Shown piece after piece: positions 49,848-62,375 of a stretch of 64,000 nt of DNA. Within the stretch, counting starts at the first letter, position 1. Each line of letters opens with the position of its first letter. Made by a program: the position numbers and the translations under genes. The notes below the pieces were generated by a model. It worked only from the letters and a program-made list of their open reading frames with translations. It had not been told where the DNA came from and searched no databases. Source of the DNA: an uncultured Actinomycetes bacterium (GTDB lineage Bacteria; Actinomycetota; Acidimicrobiia; Acidimicrobiales; Microtrichaceae); contig CAIYGQ010000174.1 of the NCBI GenBank assembly GCA_903925745.1, forward strand, positions 1-64,000, written 5' to 3'.

Positions 49848-50726
49848 TCAGGCCGGTCGGACGACGACCCGACGGCGGGGCTCCTCGCCCTCGGAGGCCG
49901 ACTCCACCCCGTCCAGCCCGGCGATGGTGTCGTGCACGATCTTGCGGTCGTTGCTCGACATCACCTCGAACGGAATCGTCACGCCCTCTTCCCGAGCCCG
50001 TTCCGCCGTGGTGACGACGAACGACTCGAGCGCCGCCCGCCGAGTGGCCCGGACGCCGGCCACGTCGACCTGGACCTTGCCGTACTCGCGGTCGTGGGCC
50101 TCGCGTTGCACGACGTGGCGAGCGATCTCCTGCAGGGCGTCGAGCGTGTGCAGTCCGGGACCGATGAGGAGGCCAACCTCGCTCCCGTCGACGTCGATCC
50201 GGAGGACGTTGTCCTCGGTCAACTCCGCCGACACCGTCGTCTCGAGGCCGATCGCCTCGGAGAGACCGGCGAAGAACCGCTCGGCCACCGCCTCCTGTTC
50301 ACTGGCTTCCATCATCGTTCGCTCCTTCGTCGGTCGCCTGTCCTGATCACGATCTGGTCGGTCATCGGTCGTCGGGGAGCGACCCGAATCAGAACCAGCA
50401 CCGGTGGCCGCCGACCCGGTCGACTTCCGTCGAGGCGGTCGGTCCCCCTGCCGCTCCTGTCGTTCCCCGCCCTTCTGGGCAACTCCGCTCCGACCCTTGG
50501 ATCGCCCGCCATCCTGCTTGCGGCGGGCTCGGTCCTGCTTCGGGGGCGGCGCCTTCGGGGCGATCCGGGCCCGCACACGGGCCTCGCCCCGGGTCCGGCC
50601 GAACAGGCCCTGCTTCGGTGTCTCCAGCACCTCGAACTCGGCGTCGACCTCATCGATCCCGAGTTCGTCCAGAGCCAGTTCCCGTGCCTCCTCGACGGAC
50701 TTCGCCGTCACCTCGATCCACTCCAC
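49848..50726 (-). CDS. jag: Jag/KhpB RNA-binding protein
   Basis: 292 residues: Jag-N domain (MEWIEVTAKSVEEARELALDELGI ... KQGLFGRTRGEARVRARI, 1-57), a highly charged, basic linker (~60-140), a KH domain (DNVLRIDVDGSEVGLLIGPGLHTLDALQEIARHVV) and a C-terminal R3H domain (IPFEVMSSNDRKIVHDTIAGLDGVESASEGEEPRRRVVV). It binds RNA, often with KhpA, and influences cell shape. It lies directly downstream of yidC. Confidence 0.95.
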   Translation of the reverse strand: MEWIEVTAKSVEEARELALDELGIDEVDAEFEVLETPKQGLFGRTRGEARVRARIAPKAPPPKQDRARRKQDGGRSKGRSGVAQKGGERQERQGDRPPRRKSTGSAATGAGSDSGRSPTTDDRPDRDQDRRPTKERTMMEASEQEAVAERFFAGLSEAIGLETTVSAELTEDNVLRIDVDGSEVGLLIGPGLHTLDALQEIARHVVQREAHDREYGKVQVDVAGVRATRRAALESFVVTTAERAREEGVTIPFEVMSSNDRKIVHDTIAGLDGVESASEGEEPRRRVVVRPA

Positions 50727-50814
50727 GTCCTACGTCACTCCTCGTCTCGTCCGTCGCCTCGTGGCGACGGGCCCGGCCGTCGGCACTCGTTCGCCTCGGC
50801 CACGCTCGTGTCGG

Positions 50815-51966
50815 TCACTCTCCACTCCGCCTCGGCTGGCCCGACCGGCGCGTGCTCCCCGATCCGGACTTGCGGCCCGCAGTCCGACCCGCGCCGTTCT
50901 GGGTCCGCTTCGAACCGCCGGATCCACCGCCCGCCTTGGAACCCCCGCCGGCGGACTTCCCGTTGGACGACGTCGACGATCCGTTCCGGTCCGTTCCGCC
51001 CCTGCCTGACCGGTCCTTCCCGGGACCGTTACCGGAGCCCTTGGCCGAGGACTTCTTGGAGCCCGCAACCTTGCCGCCCTCCTGGTCCTCACCGTCCCCG
51101 GCCGACCGGTCCGCGGACTTCTTCGAGGTCCGGTCCGAGGAGGGCTCGTCGTCGTCCTTGTAGACAGATCGAGTGATGTAGGCGTTCGTCCCGATGCGAC
51201 AGAAGTTCTGGGTGCACCAGTAGAGGGCCAGACCCGCCGGGAACCCGAAGGAGAAGATCGGCAGGAAGAACGGCATGATCTTCATGATCATCTGCTGCTG
51301 CGGGTTGGCGGCGGCGTTCTTGTTCCGGGCCTGCAGCTGCCGGTTCTGGTACACCCCCGTCACCAACATGACGAGCAACAGAAGCAAGTACGGGATGGCA
51401 ATGACCAGGCTGGCTCGCAACGCCTGACTCGCCGACAACGACAGGTCCATCCCCAAGAAGTTCATGTCGTTCGTCTGGGAGAGCGACTCGTACAGTTGGG
51501 TCCCCGGGTTCAGGTGCAACGGCCGGAAGTTCTGGTTCTCGTAGACCCACGGAGTGAGCGTGAGGTTCCGTTGGACCTGACCGGCGATCTCGCCAACTCC
51601 GCTACCATTCCCACCGACCCGGTTCGTGAGTCCGCTGAGCAACTGGTACATGATGATGAACACGGGCATCTGGGCGAGGATCGGGAGGCAGCCCCCCAGG
51701 GGGTTGATCTGGTTCTCCCGGTAGAACTTCATCAGCTCCTCGTTGAGCTTCTCCCGGTCGTCCTTGTACTTGGCCTGCAGCCGCTTCATCTCAGGCTGGA
51801 GCCGCTGCATCTGCAGCATGGACTTCGTGCTCTTCACCGTCAGCGGAGTGATCAGGACCATGACCAGCACGGTCAGGAGCATGATCGAGACGCCGTAGCT
51901 GGGGATCAACGTGTAGAAGAAGTTGAGGACCGATCCGATCAGGTCGAAGAACCCCTCGAACATCAA
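50815..51966 (-). CDS. yidC: Membrane protein insertase YidC
   Basis: 383 residues with the short-periplasmic-domain (Oxa1-like) layout: MMFEGFFDLIGSVLNFFYTLIPSYGVSIMLLTVLVMVLITPLTVKSTKSM, the hairpin QRLQPEMKRLQAKYKDDREKLNEELMKFYRENQINPLGGCLP and later helices (ALRASLVIAIPYLLLLLVMLV, FFLPIFSFGFPAGLALYWCTQN). The last ~115 residues are a Lys/Ser/Gly-rich cytoplasmic tail that may contact the ribosome. The start overlaps the yidD stop by 4 bp. Confidence 0.96.
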   Translation of the reverse strand: MMFEGFFDLIGSVLNFFYTLIPSYGVSIMLLTVLVMVLITPLTVKSTKSMLQMQRLQPEMKRLQAKYKDDREKLNEELMKFYRENQINPLGGCLPILAQMPVFIIMYQLLSGLTNRVGGNGSGVGEIAGQVQRNLTLTPWVYENQNFRPLHLNPGTQLYESLSQTNDMNFLGMDLSLSASQALRASLVIAIPYLLLLLVMLVTGVYQNRQLQARNKNAAANPQQQMIMKIMPFFLPIFSFGFPAGLALYWCTQNFCRIGTNAYITRSVYKDDDEPSSDRTSKKSADRSAGDGEDQEGGKVAGSKKSSAKGSGNGPGKDRSGRGGTDRNGSSTSSNGKSAGGGSKAGGGSGGSKRTQNGAGRTAGRKSGSGSTRRSGQPRRSGE

Positions 51967-52280
51967 GACACCTGCTCTCGTTCGGTCGTGCGATCATCCG
52001 ACCCGGCCGCGGGAGCCTCGTCCCGACCGGCGGTGACTGTTGGCGCAGGGACCGGGTCGTAGCCCTGCGTTCCCCAGGGGTGACAACGTCCAATGCGCCT
52101 GATCGCCAACCAGGAACCACGGATCGCCCCGTGTGACTGGAGCGCCTCGATCGCGTACGCCGAACAACTCGGGTCGTGACGACAGGGCGAAGGACGGCCG
52201 GCGGCCACGTACTGGTAGGCGCGGATCGGTCCGACGAGCACCCGCGCCCCGATCTTCGTCGCCGATTGATCACCCATCAC
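51963..52280 (-). CDS. yidD: Membrane protein insertion efficiency factor YidD
   Basis: 105 residues with the signature IRAYQYVAAGRPSPCRHDPSCSAYAIEALQSHGAIRGSWLAIRRIGRCHPWGTQGYDPVP (conserved Cys residues). An extra ~30-residue C-terminal tail is poorly conserved-looking. It overlaps rnpA upstream and yidC downstream by 4 bp each, so rpmH-rnpA-yidD-yidC forms one coupled transcript. Confidence 0.96.
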   Translation of the reverse strand: MMGDQSATKIGARVLVGPIRAYQYVAAGRPSPCRHDPSCSAYAIEALQSHGAIRGSWLAIRRIGRCHPWGTQGYDPVPAPTVTAGRDEAPAAGSDDRTTEREQVS

Positions 52281-52624
52281 TCATCGCCCGTTCCGAATCG
52301 ACCGAAGGCCGCGAACACGGCGGTCCGGAGTTCGTCGTACGTCGCGTCCGTCGCTGCAGGACGCACGACCACCAGGTACCAACCCGGTGGGCACCCCCGT
52401 TCGACGAGCAACTCGGTGAGGGCCGCCCGGAGTCGGCGACGGACACGGTTGCGCCGCACCGCCGAGCCGACACGGCGCGAGGACGCGAAGGCGAGACCGA
52501 TGCCGTCGGCGGGAGGAACCGGTGGACCGCCGGAGCGAACCACGGTGAACCATCGGCAGCCGGCCCGGTCACCGGATCGGCGGAACGAACGAAACGTCGC
52601 ACGAGACGTGATCCGATGGATCAA
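52277..52624 (-). CDS. rnpA: Ribonuclease P protein component
   Basis: The protein subunit of RNase P, which trims tRNA 5' ends. 115 residues with the RNR motif region [25 protein letters not shown] and [15 protein letters not shown]. It starts at TTG 52624, overlapping the rpmH stop as TTGA. It is an essential gene in the rpmH operon. Confidence 0.95.
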   Translation of the reverse strand: MIHRITSRATFRSFRRSGDRAGCRWFTVVRSGGPPVPPADGIGLAFASSRRVGSAVRRNRVRRRLRAALTELLVERGCPPGWYLVVVRPAATDATYDELRTAVFAAFGRFGTGDE

Positions 52625-52755
52625 GCCGAGAGACGGTGCCGGCCCTTCCGGCGCCGGTTCTTGAGGATCGCTCGCCCGGCGCGAGTTGACATACGGTGCC
52701 GGAACCCGTGCTTGCGGGCTCGGCGACGCTTGTTCGGCTGGTAGGTGCGCTTCAC
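52621..52755 (-). CDS. rpmH: 50S ribosomal protein L34 (absent from ORF track)
   Basis: 44 residues from GTG 52755 to TGA 52621: [20 protein letters not shown] ... [20 protein letters not shown], an unmistakable L34. GGAG lies 6 nt before the GTG. It is the first gene of the leftward rpmH-rnpA-yidD-yidC-jag-rsmG string and diverges from dnaA across the origin region. Confidence 0.98.
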   Translation of the reverse strand: MKRTYQPNKRRRARKHGFRHRMSTRAGRAILKNRRRKGRHRLSA

Positions 52756-53201
52756 GTCGGTCTCCGCTCCGTTCCTACCGGACCCCACGGGCGTGGAACC
52801 TGGCCACCGGTCCGGTTGCCCCGGTCCGACCCGCTCAGCAGGATCGGGGTGGTCGGCCGGAGCAGGCCGATGTTAGGGCCTCACCCGCACCACCGCCACT
52901 CCGGCCGGACCGGGTGTCGCCGCGCCGCCAGCGAAGCGAGGACCTGTGGACAGTTCGACCACCCTCGTACTTCGAGTGAACTGCACACCACGAAGAGTGA
53001 TGTGACGTGTGTAACGATCGCGTTTGCGAGCGCATCATCGTCCGGGTAGGTTCCGCCGAAACCCGCACCACGACAGGGGAGTTCCGGGTTTTCCACAAGC
53101 TGGCGCCGGTGGATCCGGTGTCCACAGGTGTGGAACGCCCTGTGGACACGAGACGGGCGAGACCGGCGAGACGCGCGAGATGAGCGCGAGATGAGAGGGA
53201 C
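52756..53201. other. rpmH-dnaA intergenic region with DnaA-box-like sites
   Basis: 446 bp without a gene. DnaA-box-like 9-mers: TTTTCCACA (53089-53097), GTGTCCACA (53118-53126) and its inverse TGTGGACAC (53141-53149), all within 120 bp of dnaA. An AT-richer stretch (gatgtgacgtgtgtaacgatcgcg) lies near 53000-53025. It probably holds the divergent rpmH and dnaA promoters and may be part of oriC or an autoregulatory site for DnaA. Confidence 0.6.
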
Positions 53202-54605
53202 GTGGTGTCGAACACCGAGGCCGACGAGATCTGGGGCGCGGTGTCGAGCGTGCTCAGCGCCCAGTTGCAGCCGGGGACGTGGCGGTCCCTCTTCGAGGAC
53301 GTCCGCGTCGACGACCTGGTCGACGACACCCTCACCATCACCGTGCCGAGCCAGGTCGCCCGCAGCCGGATCGAGCGGAAGTTCGCCGGGCTGATCGAGG
53401 ACGCCCTGGAGGACCAGGGCCACGGTGACATCCAGGTCGTCGTCGAGGTCGAGGTGGAGGACCGGGATCCCGACGACCTCAGCGGACTCGAGGCGGCCGG
53501 CGGGGCTGGTGTTCCTGTCACCGAACCCGTCTCGCCCGCCGACGGGGACGACTCACCGCCGGACCGGTCGCCGACCAACAGCATCCCGAGCAGCCAGCTG
53601 ACCTTCGACACGTTCGTGACGGGACCGTCGAACCGCTTCGCCCATGCCGCCGCGCTGTCGGTCGCCGAGACACCTGCCCGCAGTTACAACCCGCTGTTCA
53701 TCTACGGCCAGGCCGGACTGGGCAAGACCCATCTGCTCCAGGCCATCGCCCACTACATCCGCCAGAACTACCCCGGGTACGTGATCCGCTACATCTCGAC
53801 CGAGACCCTGTTGAACGAATTCCTGGTCGCGATCCGTCGGAACACCCAACAGGAGTTCAAGCAGCGGTACCGCGAGATCGACGTGCTCCTGGTCGACGAC
53901 ATCCAGTTCATCGAGGGCAAGGAGCAGCTCCAGGAGGAGTTCTTCCACACCTTCAACACGCTGCACGGCGACCAGCGGCAGATCGTCCTGTCATCGGACC
54001 GCCCACCCGATGCCATCGCCACCCTGGAGGACCGCCTCCGCAGCCGGTTCAAGTGGGGCCTGATCACCGACATCCAACCGCCCGATTTCGAGACCCGGCT
54101 CGCCATCCTCCAGAAGAAGGGGGAGCAGTCCGGATCGACCGCGCCGCCGGACGTACTGGACTTCATCGCCACGAACATCACCTACAACATCCGGGAACTC
54201 GAGGGTGCCCTCATCCGGGTCAACGCCTACGCCACCCTCAACGACACCGAGTTGACGGTCGATCTGGCGAACGAGATCCTCGCCGACACGATCGCCTCGA
54301 CGAAGCCACGCCTGATCACACCGACCTTGATCCTGGACCAGACCGCCGAGATGTTCGGCCTCACGGTGGAGCAACTCACGTCGAAGAGCCGCACCCGGGA
54401 CCTGGTCCACGCCCGACAGATCGGCATGTACGTCTGTCGGGAACTGACGGACCTCTCGTACCCGCAGATCGCCAAGGAGTTCGGCGGGCGGGACCACACG
54501 ACGGTCATCCACGCCTACGAGAAGGTGTCGACCCGGATGAAGGACAAGCACAAGACCTACGAGGACGTCACCAGCCTGATCCAACAGATCCTCTCGAGCG
54601 GGTGA
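53202..54605 (+). CDS. dnaA: Chromosomal replication initiator DnaA
   Basis: 467 residues from GTG 53202. Domain I (1-80, WGAVSSVLSAQLQPGTWRSLFEDV), an acidic domain II linker (~85-130), AAA+ domain III with Walker A YGQAGLGKTHLLQAIAHY (168-185) and Walker B VLLVDDIQFIEGKEQLQEEFFHTFN, and domain IV with the DNA-binding signature REL..LSYPQIAKEFGGRDHTTVIHAYEKV. It binds DnaA boxes and melts the origin. dnaN follows after 327 bp. Confidence 0.98.
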   Translation: MVSNTEADEIWGAVSSVLSAQLQPGTWRSLFEDVRVDDLVDDTLTITVPSQVARSRIERKFAGLIEDALEDQGHGDIQVVVEVEVEDRDPDDLSGLEAAGGAGVPVTEPVSPADGDDSPPDRSPTNSIPSSQLTFDTFVTGPSNRFAHAAALSVAETPARSYNPLFIYGQAGLGKTHLLQAIAHYIRQNYPGYVIRYISTETLLNEFLVAIRRNTQQEFKQRYREIDVLLVDDIQFIEGKEQLQEEFFHTFNTLHGDQRQIVLSSDRPPDAIATLEDRLRSRFKWGLITDIQPPDFETRLAILQKKGEQSGSTAPPDVLDFIATNITYNIRELEGALIRVNAYATLNDTELTVDLANEILADTIASTKPRLITPTLILDQTAEMFGLTVEQLTSKSRTRDLVHARQIGMYVCRELTDLSYPQIAKEFGGRDHTTVIHAYEKVSTRMKDKHKTYEDVTSLIQQILSSG

Positions 54606-54932
54606 TCACGACGCCGGCCCCGAGCCTGGAGCCCGGGAGATGGATCGCGCTGGAAGGGGAGTGGGGTCGCGACACGGCGGGAGGGGAATCGCGACATCCG
54701 GAGAGCGTGATCGCGATCAGGGCGCGCAGTGGATCCACCGACCATTCGCGGGACCGGATCCACAGGGCCAACCGTGGCGACGGGCCCGGCTGTGGATCCA
54801 CCGGGATGGTTGTGGACGGCCAGACCGGGCCAGGACAGGGCTGCGCTAGGTTTCCCACAATCCACAACCACTACTTCTACGACCACCGGTGTCAGACCAC
54901 ATCAACAGCAGTCGTGGGGAAAGCGAGACAAG
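54606..54932. other. Candidate oriC between dnaA and dnaN
   Basis: 327 bp without a gene. DnaA-box-like sequences: GGATCCACA (54756-54764), its inverse TGTGGATCC (54791-54799), TTGTGGACG (54810-54818, inverse CGTCCACAA), TTTCCCACA (54851-54859) and CAATCCACA (54858-54866). Each departs from TTRTCCACA by one to three bases. An AT-richer stretch follows (54855-54910, including cactacttctacgacc). Actinobacterial origins commonly lie here. No clear DNA-unwinding AT tract is seen. Confidence 0.6.
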
Positions 54933-56024
54933 GTGAAGTTCCGCTGCGAACGTGACGTCCTCGTCGAGGCGCTGACCGCAGCGAGTCGCGCATCGAGTTC
55001 GAAGGCACAGCTCCGTGTGCTGTCCGGATTGCGTCTGGACCTGGTCGGCGACCGTCTCCGGGTGACGGGTTCGGACCTGGAGATCACGATCAGCGTGGAG
55101 GTGGAGGTCGCAGGTGGAGGGGACGGCATCGCCGTGCTGCCGGCCAAGTTGGTCACCGACATCGTGAGGAACCTGGAGCCCGGTGCGGTCGAGGTCGAGA
55201 CCGGGCCCGAGCGGTCCCGGATCAGCGGCGGCCGCTCGGAGTTCTCGCTGAACGCCATTCCCCACGACGAATTCCCGAATCCACCCGAGTTGGACGGTGA
55301 GGTGGTCACCCTCGCCACGGAACAGCTCGCTGACGGCCTGCGACAGGTCGTCGGGGCGGCGTCGAACGACGAGTCGCGGCGGGTGCTGACCGGTGTCCTG
55401 CTGGCGGCGGAGACCGACGGCCTGCGGATGGTGTCGACGGACTCCTACCGGCTGGCCTTTCGGGAGTTCCCCGGGACAACCGTGCTCCAGGCCGGCCAGC
55501 GCGTGAACGTCCCGTCACGTGCCCTGCAGGAACTCACCCGGTCACTCGAGTCGGGTGACCAGGTGGAGGTCGTGCTGTCCGACAACATGGTCTCGTTCCG
55601 TGTCGGCGGATTCCACCTGTCGTCCTGGTTGATCAAGGAGGACTTCCCTGACTACGCGAAGCTGATCCCCGGTGACATGCCGAACCAGCTGCGCGTGGAT
55701 CGACAGGTGCTGCAGGACGCCATCCGACGGGTACGTCTGATGGCCAGGAACAACAGCCCGATCCGGCTGGAGATGTCCGAGACGGGTCTCCGGTTGAGCG
55801 CCCAGAACCCCGAGGACGGCGAGGCGTCCGAGGAAGTCGACGCCAAGTACGACGGGGAGTCCCTCACCGTGGCGTTCAACCCCGAGTACCTGATGGACGG
55901 CCTCGAGGTGATCGCGGCCGACGAGGTGGTGCTCCAGACGAGGGACCCGCAGAAGCCGGCGGTGCTCCGCCCCACCGACTCCCAGGACTACCTCTACCTG
56001 CTCATGCCGGTCCGGGTGTCCTGA
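54933..56024 (+). CDS. dnaN: DNA polymerase III beta subunit (sliding clamp)
   Basis: 363 residues from GTG 54933 (VKFRCERDVLVEALTAASRA). Three repeated clamp domains; markers are RVTGSDLEITISVEVEV, ISGGRSEFSLNAIPHDEFP, VLTGVLLAAETDGLRMVSTDSYRLA, DFPDYAKLIPGD and the C-terminal LYLLMPVRVS. It tethers polymerase to DNA. The ORF-track frame upstream of 54933 runs into the intergenic DnaA-box region and is not coding. Confidence 0.97.
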   Translation: MKFRCERDVLVEALTAASRASSSKAQLRVLSGLRLDLVGDRLRVTGSDLEITISVEVEVAGGGDGIAVLPAKLVTDIVRNLEPGAVEVETGPERSRISGGRSEFSLNAIPHDEFPNPPELDGEVVTLATEQLADGLRQVVGAASNDESRRVLTGVLLAAETDGLRMVSTDSYRLAFREFPGTTVLQAGQRVNVPSRALQELTRSLESGDQVEVVLSDNMVSFRVGGFHLSSWLIKEDFPDYAKLIPGDMPNQLRVDRQVLQDAIRRVRLMARNNSPIRLEMSETGLRLSAQNPEDGEASEEVDAKYDGESLTVAFNPEYLMDGLEVIAADEVVLQTRDPQKPAVLRPTDSQDYLYLLMPVRVS

Positions 56025-56043
56025 GTCCGGCCGACCCAGCGGG

Positions 56044-57147
56044 GTGCACGTCCACCGAACCTGGCTCCGGAACTTCCGTTCACACGGGTCCGCCGACCTG
56101 ACCTGGGACCCCGGTGTCAACCTGATCGTGGGTCCGAACGGGTCGGGGAAGACCAACCTGGTCGAGGCGATCGCGTTCCTGTCGACCGGTCGGTCCTTCC
56201 GGGGCGCTCCCGTCGACGCGCTCACGACCGTCGGATCGGAGGGTTCGACGGTCCGGGCCGAGGTCGACCACGGCGAGCGGCGCCAGCTGGTCGAGATCGA
56301 TCTCCCGGTGCGGGGCCGGACCCGCACTCAGGTGAACCGCCAGCGGGTCTCGAGGCGACGGGACCTGCTGGAGGTCCTGCAGGTGACGGTCTTCGGACCG
56401 GACGACCTGGAACTCGTGAAGGGCGGGCCGGGGGAGCGGCGGAACTTCCTCGACGAGGTGGTCGTCCAGCTGCGCCCGGCGGACGAACTCGTTGTGGCCG
56501 ACTGGGAGCGGGCCCTGCGGCAGCGGAACTCGTTCCTCAAGCAGGCCCGAGGCCGGTTGGACGGGGACGCAACGCTCACCCTGGACGTGTGGGACACGAA
56601 GGCAGCGGTCGCCGGCGCCGAGGTGCACGGCCTTCGACGCCGTCTGGTCGAGCGACTGGAACCCTACGTGGCCACCGCCTACGGGCAGGTGTCCCGGGGA
56701 CGGGGCGAGGCGAGCGGCGACACGGTGGAACTGGGACTGATCCCCGGGTGGTCGGGCGATGCGGAACTCGGCGAGGCCCTGCGCCGGGCCCGGGATGACG
56801 ACCTCCGTCGGGGTGTCACGACGGTGGGACCGCATCGCGACGACCTCTCGGTCCTGTTGGCCGGGTTGCCCACGAGGACGCACGCATCCCAGGGCGAGCA
56901 GCGGTGCGTGGCGCTGGCGCTCCGGCTGGCGGCCCACCGCCTGGTGACCGAGACTCGGGACCAGGCGCCCGTGCTCGTGCTGGACGACGTGTTCTCGGAG
57001 CTCGACGACGACCGGGCGGCGGCCCTGGTGCATGCGCTGCCGGTGGGACAGACGTTCATCACGTCGGCGACCGGTGCCCCTCCGGGAGTGATTCCGGATC
57101 ACGTGGTCCGACTGTCCGACGGACACGTCGTGGCTGACGACCGGTAG
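56044..57147 (+). CDS. recF: DNA replication and repair protein RecF
   Basis: A 367-residue SMC-like ATPase that helps load RecA at gaps. Walker A VGPNGSGKTNLVEAIAFLSTGRSFR, signature region ASQGEQRCVALALRLAAHRL and Walker B VLVLDDVFSELDDDRAAAL. The start is GTG 56044, 19 bp after dnaN. It is followed by the DUF721/DciA-like gene at 9 bp. Confidence 0.96.
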   Translation: MHVHRTWLRNFRSHGSADLTWDPGVNLIVGPNGSGKTNLVEAIAFLSTGRSFRGAPVDALTTVGSEGSTVRAEVDHGERRQLVEIDLPVRGRTRTQVNRQRVSRRRDLLEVLQVTVFGPDDLELVKGGPGERRNFLDEVVVQLRPADELVVADWERALRQRNSFLKQARGRLDGDATLTLDVWDTKAAVAGAEVHGLRRRLVERLEPYVATAYGQVSRGRGEASGDTVELGLIPGWSGDAELGEALRRARDDDLRRGVTTVGPHRDDLSVLLAGLPTRTHASQGEQRCVALALRLAAHRLVTETRDQAPVLVLDDVFSELDDDRAAALVHALPVGQTFITSATGAPPGVIPDHVVRLSDGHVVADDR

Positions 57148-57156
57148 CGTCCGGGC

Positions 57157-57495
57157 GTGGCCATCGAACCCCTGCCGTCGTCGCGTCGACCCGTCCGCTC
57201 CGTGGCTGATTCGATCGATCGGGTCCGCCTGGCGCTCGGTCTGTCGCGGCCCGACACGTTCGCGACGATCGAGGAGCACTGGACCCAACTGGTGGGTTCG
57301 CAACTCGCCGAGCTGTGTCGACCCGACTCCCTGCGGGGCGGACGTCTGGTGGTGGCGACCGAGGTTCCGGCGGCGGCCGAACGACTCCGGTGGCAGTCGC
57401 GCGACCTGGTCGCCGCGATCGCCGACCTGTGCGCCGACACCGGCGCGGTCGAACGGGTGGAGGTGCGGGTTCGGGGGGCCGTTCCGGACCCCTGA
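57157..57495 (+). CDS. DUF721/DciA-like protein (putative helicase loader)
   Basis: 112 residues. The pattern VRLALGLSRPDTFATIEEHWTQLVGSQLAELCRPDSLRGGRLVVATEVPAAAERLRWQSRDLVAAI matches DUF721, the KH-like domain of DciA, the ancestral DnaB loader in bacteria lacking DnaC/DnaI. It sits between recF and gyrB as in mycobacteria. No other helicase-loader gene is seen in the window, so the loader role is plausible. Confidence 0.88.
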   Translation: MAIEPLPSSRRPVRSVADSIDRVRLALGLSRPDTFATIEEHWTQLVGSQLAELCRPDSLRGGRLVVATEVPAAAERLRWQSRDLVAAIADLCADTGAVERVEVRVRGAVPDP

Positions 57496-59679
<2,184 letters not shown>

Positions 59680-59759
59680 CCGTCCCGATCGGCGACCGGG
59701 ACCCACCTTCGAGGGCCGCACCGACCCGGCGGCCCTCCGAGCACACGACAGGACCCAGC

Positions 59760-62375
59760 ATGAGCGACGACCAGAACGACGGATCCACTCCGGAACCCGA
59801 GGAGTCCGTCGACGGACCGGGGGCGGTCGCGACCACGGACGAGGACCTGCTCGCGGGCTCGATCGAGCCGATCGAGATCCAACAGGAGATGGAGCAGTCC
59901 TTCCTGGACTACGCCATGTCGGTCATCGTCGCCCGGGCCCTGCCCGATGTCCGGGACGGCCTGAAGCCGGTGCACCGGCGGATCCTGTGGGCGATGCACG
60001 AGGGCGGACTCCGCCCCGATCGGAACCACCGCAAGTGCGCGACGGTCGTCGGCGACGTCATCGGCAAGTACCACCCCCACGGTGACTCCGCCGTCTACGA
60101 CGCGCTGGTCCGCATGGGCCAGGACTTCTCGCTGCGTCACCCGCTCGTCGACCCGCACGGGAACTTCGGTTCGCCCTCGGACCCACCCGCCGCCTACCGC
60201 TACACGGAGTGCCGGCTCACCGCGCTCGCCATGCAGATGCTGGCCGACATCGACGAGGACACCGTCGACTTCGTCCCGAACTTCGACGGCTCGACCGAGG
60301 AACCGACGGTCCTGCCCGCCCGGTTCCCGAACCTGTTGGTCAACGGATCACAGGGCATCGCCGTCGGCATGGCCACCAGCATCCCGCCGCACAACCTGGG
60401 CGAGATCGTCGACGCGACGATCCACCTGATCCAGCACCCCGAGGCGACGACCGACGACCTCATGACCTTCGTGCAGGGACCCGACTTCCCGACGGGAGCC
60501 CAGATCATGGGTCGAGCCGGATTGGTCTCGGCGTTCCGGACCGGGCGGGGATCCATCAAGCTCCGCGCCCGCGCCGAGATCGAGGAGGGCGCCCGGAACG
60601 AACGCATCGTCGTCACCGAGGTCCCGTACCAGACGTCGGTCGAGCAGATCGAGGAGAAGATCGCGGAGCTGGTCAACTCGAAGGTCCTCGACGGCATCCG
60701 GGAGCTCCGCAACGAGAGCGCGCGCGGCCGGACCCGCTTCATCATCGAGTTGAAGCGTGACGCCCCGTCCAACGTGGTGCTGAACAACCTGTACAAGCAC
60801 ACGCCGATGCAGACCTCGTTCCCCGTGAACATGGTCGCCCTGGTCGACGGTGTGCCCCGGACCCTGACGCTGCGGGACGCGTTGGCGCACTACGTCGAGC
60901 ACCAGGTCGAGGTCATCCGCCGCCGCTCGGAGTTCCGTCTCGCCAAGGCCCAGCGACGGGCACACATCGTGGAGGGCTTCCTGAAGGCCCTGGACCTGAT
61001 CGAGGAGATCATCGCCGCGATCAGGGCGTCCGAGGACCGGGCGGCCGCCATCACCGCGCTCCAGGCCGAGGCCTTCGGCTTCTCGGAGATCCAGGCCACC
61101 GAGATCGTCGACATGCGACTCTCGACGCTGACCCGTCTCGGCCGGGAGCGCCTGGAGGAGGAGATGGCGCAGCTCCGGGCGACGATCGCCGAACTCGAGG
61201 CGATCCTCGGCGACGAAGCCGTGCTCCGCGGTGTGATCGTGACCGAACTGCAGGAGGTCCGGGACGAGTTCGCCACCGAGCGGCGCTCGACCCTGGAGAT
61301 CGACGAGGGCGACCTGGAGATCGAGGACCTGATCGACGACGAGGAGGTCGTCGTGGTCATGACCTCGCGTGGCTACATCAAGACCGTGGCGGCCGATGCG
61401 TTCCGGGCCCAGAGTCGGGGCGGTGTCGGTGTGGCGGGAGCCCGCCTGAAGGACGAGGACTACGTCACCGACCTGATCCACACCTCGGCGCACGCCTTCC
61501 TGTTGTTCTTCTCGAACCGGGGTCGCGTCTACCGGCTCAAGGCCCACCGGATCCCCATGAAGGACCGGACCGCCCAGGGGATCGCGCTGGTCAACCTGTT
61601 GCAGCTGGCTCCCGGTGAGGTGATCCAGACGGTCATCGACACCCGCGACTACGAGACCAACCGGTACCTGTTGTTCGTGACGCGGACCGGCACCGTGAAG
61701 AAGACACGCTTCACGGCCTACGACTCGTCGCTGCGGAGTGGGCTGATCGCCATCGCCCTCCGTGACGACGACGAGTTGGTGCGCGTGATCCCGACCTCGG
61801 GTTCGTCCGACATCGTCCTGGTGTCGGCCTCGGGCAAGGGGATCCGATTCGCCGAGGCCGACGTGCGGGAGATGGGCCGGGCGACGACCGGCGTGCGGGG
61901 CATGCGGCTGGTCGGTGCGGACCGGGTGGTCGGGGCCGACGCCGTCACGCCGGGACAGACGATCCTGACCGTCACCGACGGTGGGTTCGGCAAGCGCACC
62001 CCGGTCGATGCGCTGTCTCGCCAGGGCCGCGGGGGTCAGGGGATGCGGGTCCATCGGATCCGGGAGGAGCGTGGCACTGTGCTCACCGGGCTGTTGGTCG
62101 AGGACGACGACCACCTGCTGCTCATCAGCGACGGGGGTGTCATCATCCGGACCTCGGCCTCGGAGATCTCGGTGCAGGGTCGTGACGCCACCGGAGTCCG
62201 GGTGATGAGCGTGGGCGAGGGCCGGGTGGCGGCGGTGGCCCGGGTTCCGGCCGGCGAGGACCCCGACGAAGGGGACCCTGACGATGCCGGCCCCGATGCA
62301 GGGCACCCGGCCGGGCAGGAACCGTCCGGCGGCCCGTCCGGCGGTGCCGATGGTGGTGACGGCACGCCGGAGTGA
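59760..62375 (+). CDS. gyrA: DNA gyrase subunit A
   Basis: 871 residues. An acidic N-terminal extension of ~40 residues, a breakage-reunion domain with [28 protein letters not shown], the region [28 protein letters not shown] (Ser and Asp at the quinolone-resistance positions, the susceptible-type residues) and active-site Tyr in [11 protein letters not shown]. The C-terminal beta-pinwheel carries a GyrA box QSRGGVG. A Pro/Asp/Gly-rich tail ends the protein. The next gene overlaps its end. Confidence 0.97.
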   Translation: MSDDQNDGSTPEPEESVDGPGAVATTDEDLLAGSIEPIEIQQEMEQSFLDYAMSVIVARALPDVRDGLKPVHRRILWAMHEGGLRPDRNHRKCATVVGDVIGKYHPHGDSAVYDALVRMGQDFSLRHPLVDPHGNFGSPSDPPAAYRYTECRLTALAMQMLADIDEDTVDFVPNFDGSTEEPTVLPARFPNLLVNGSQGIAVGMATSIPPHNLGEIVDATIHLIQHPEATTDDLMTFVQGPDFPTGAQIMGRAGLVSAFRTGRGSIKLRARAEIEEGARNERIVVTEVPYQTSVEQIEEKIAELVNSKVLDGIRELRNESARGRTRFIIELKRDAPSNVVLNNLYKHTPMQTSFPVNMVALVDGVPRTLTLRDALAHYVEHQVEVIRRRSEFRLAKAQRRAHIVEGFLKALDLIEEIIAAIRASEDRAAAITALQAEAFGFSEIQATEIVDMRLSTLTRLGRERLEEEMAQLRATIAELEAILGDEAVLRGVIVTELQEVRDEFATERRSTLEIDEGDLEIEDLIDDEEVVVVMTSRGYIKTVAADAFRAQSRGGVGVAGARLKDEDYVTDLIHTSAHAFLLFFSNRGRVYRLKAHRIPMKDRTAQGIALVNLLQLAPGEVIQTVIDTRDYETNRYLLFVTRTGTVKKTRFTAYDSSLRSGLIAIALRDDDELVRVIPTSGSSDIVLVSASGKGIRFAEADVREMGRATTGVRGMRLVGADRVVGADAVTPGQTILTVTDGGFGKRTPVDALSRQGRGGQGMRVHRIREERGTVLTGLLVEDDDHLLLISDGGVIIRTSASEISVQGRDATGVRVMSVGEGRVAAVARVPAGEDPDEGDPDDAGPDAGHPAGQEPSGGPSGGADGGDGTPE

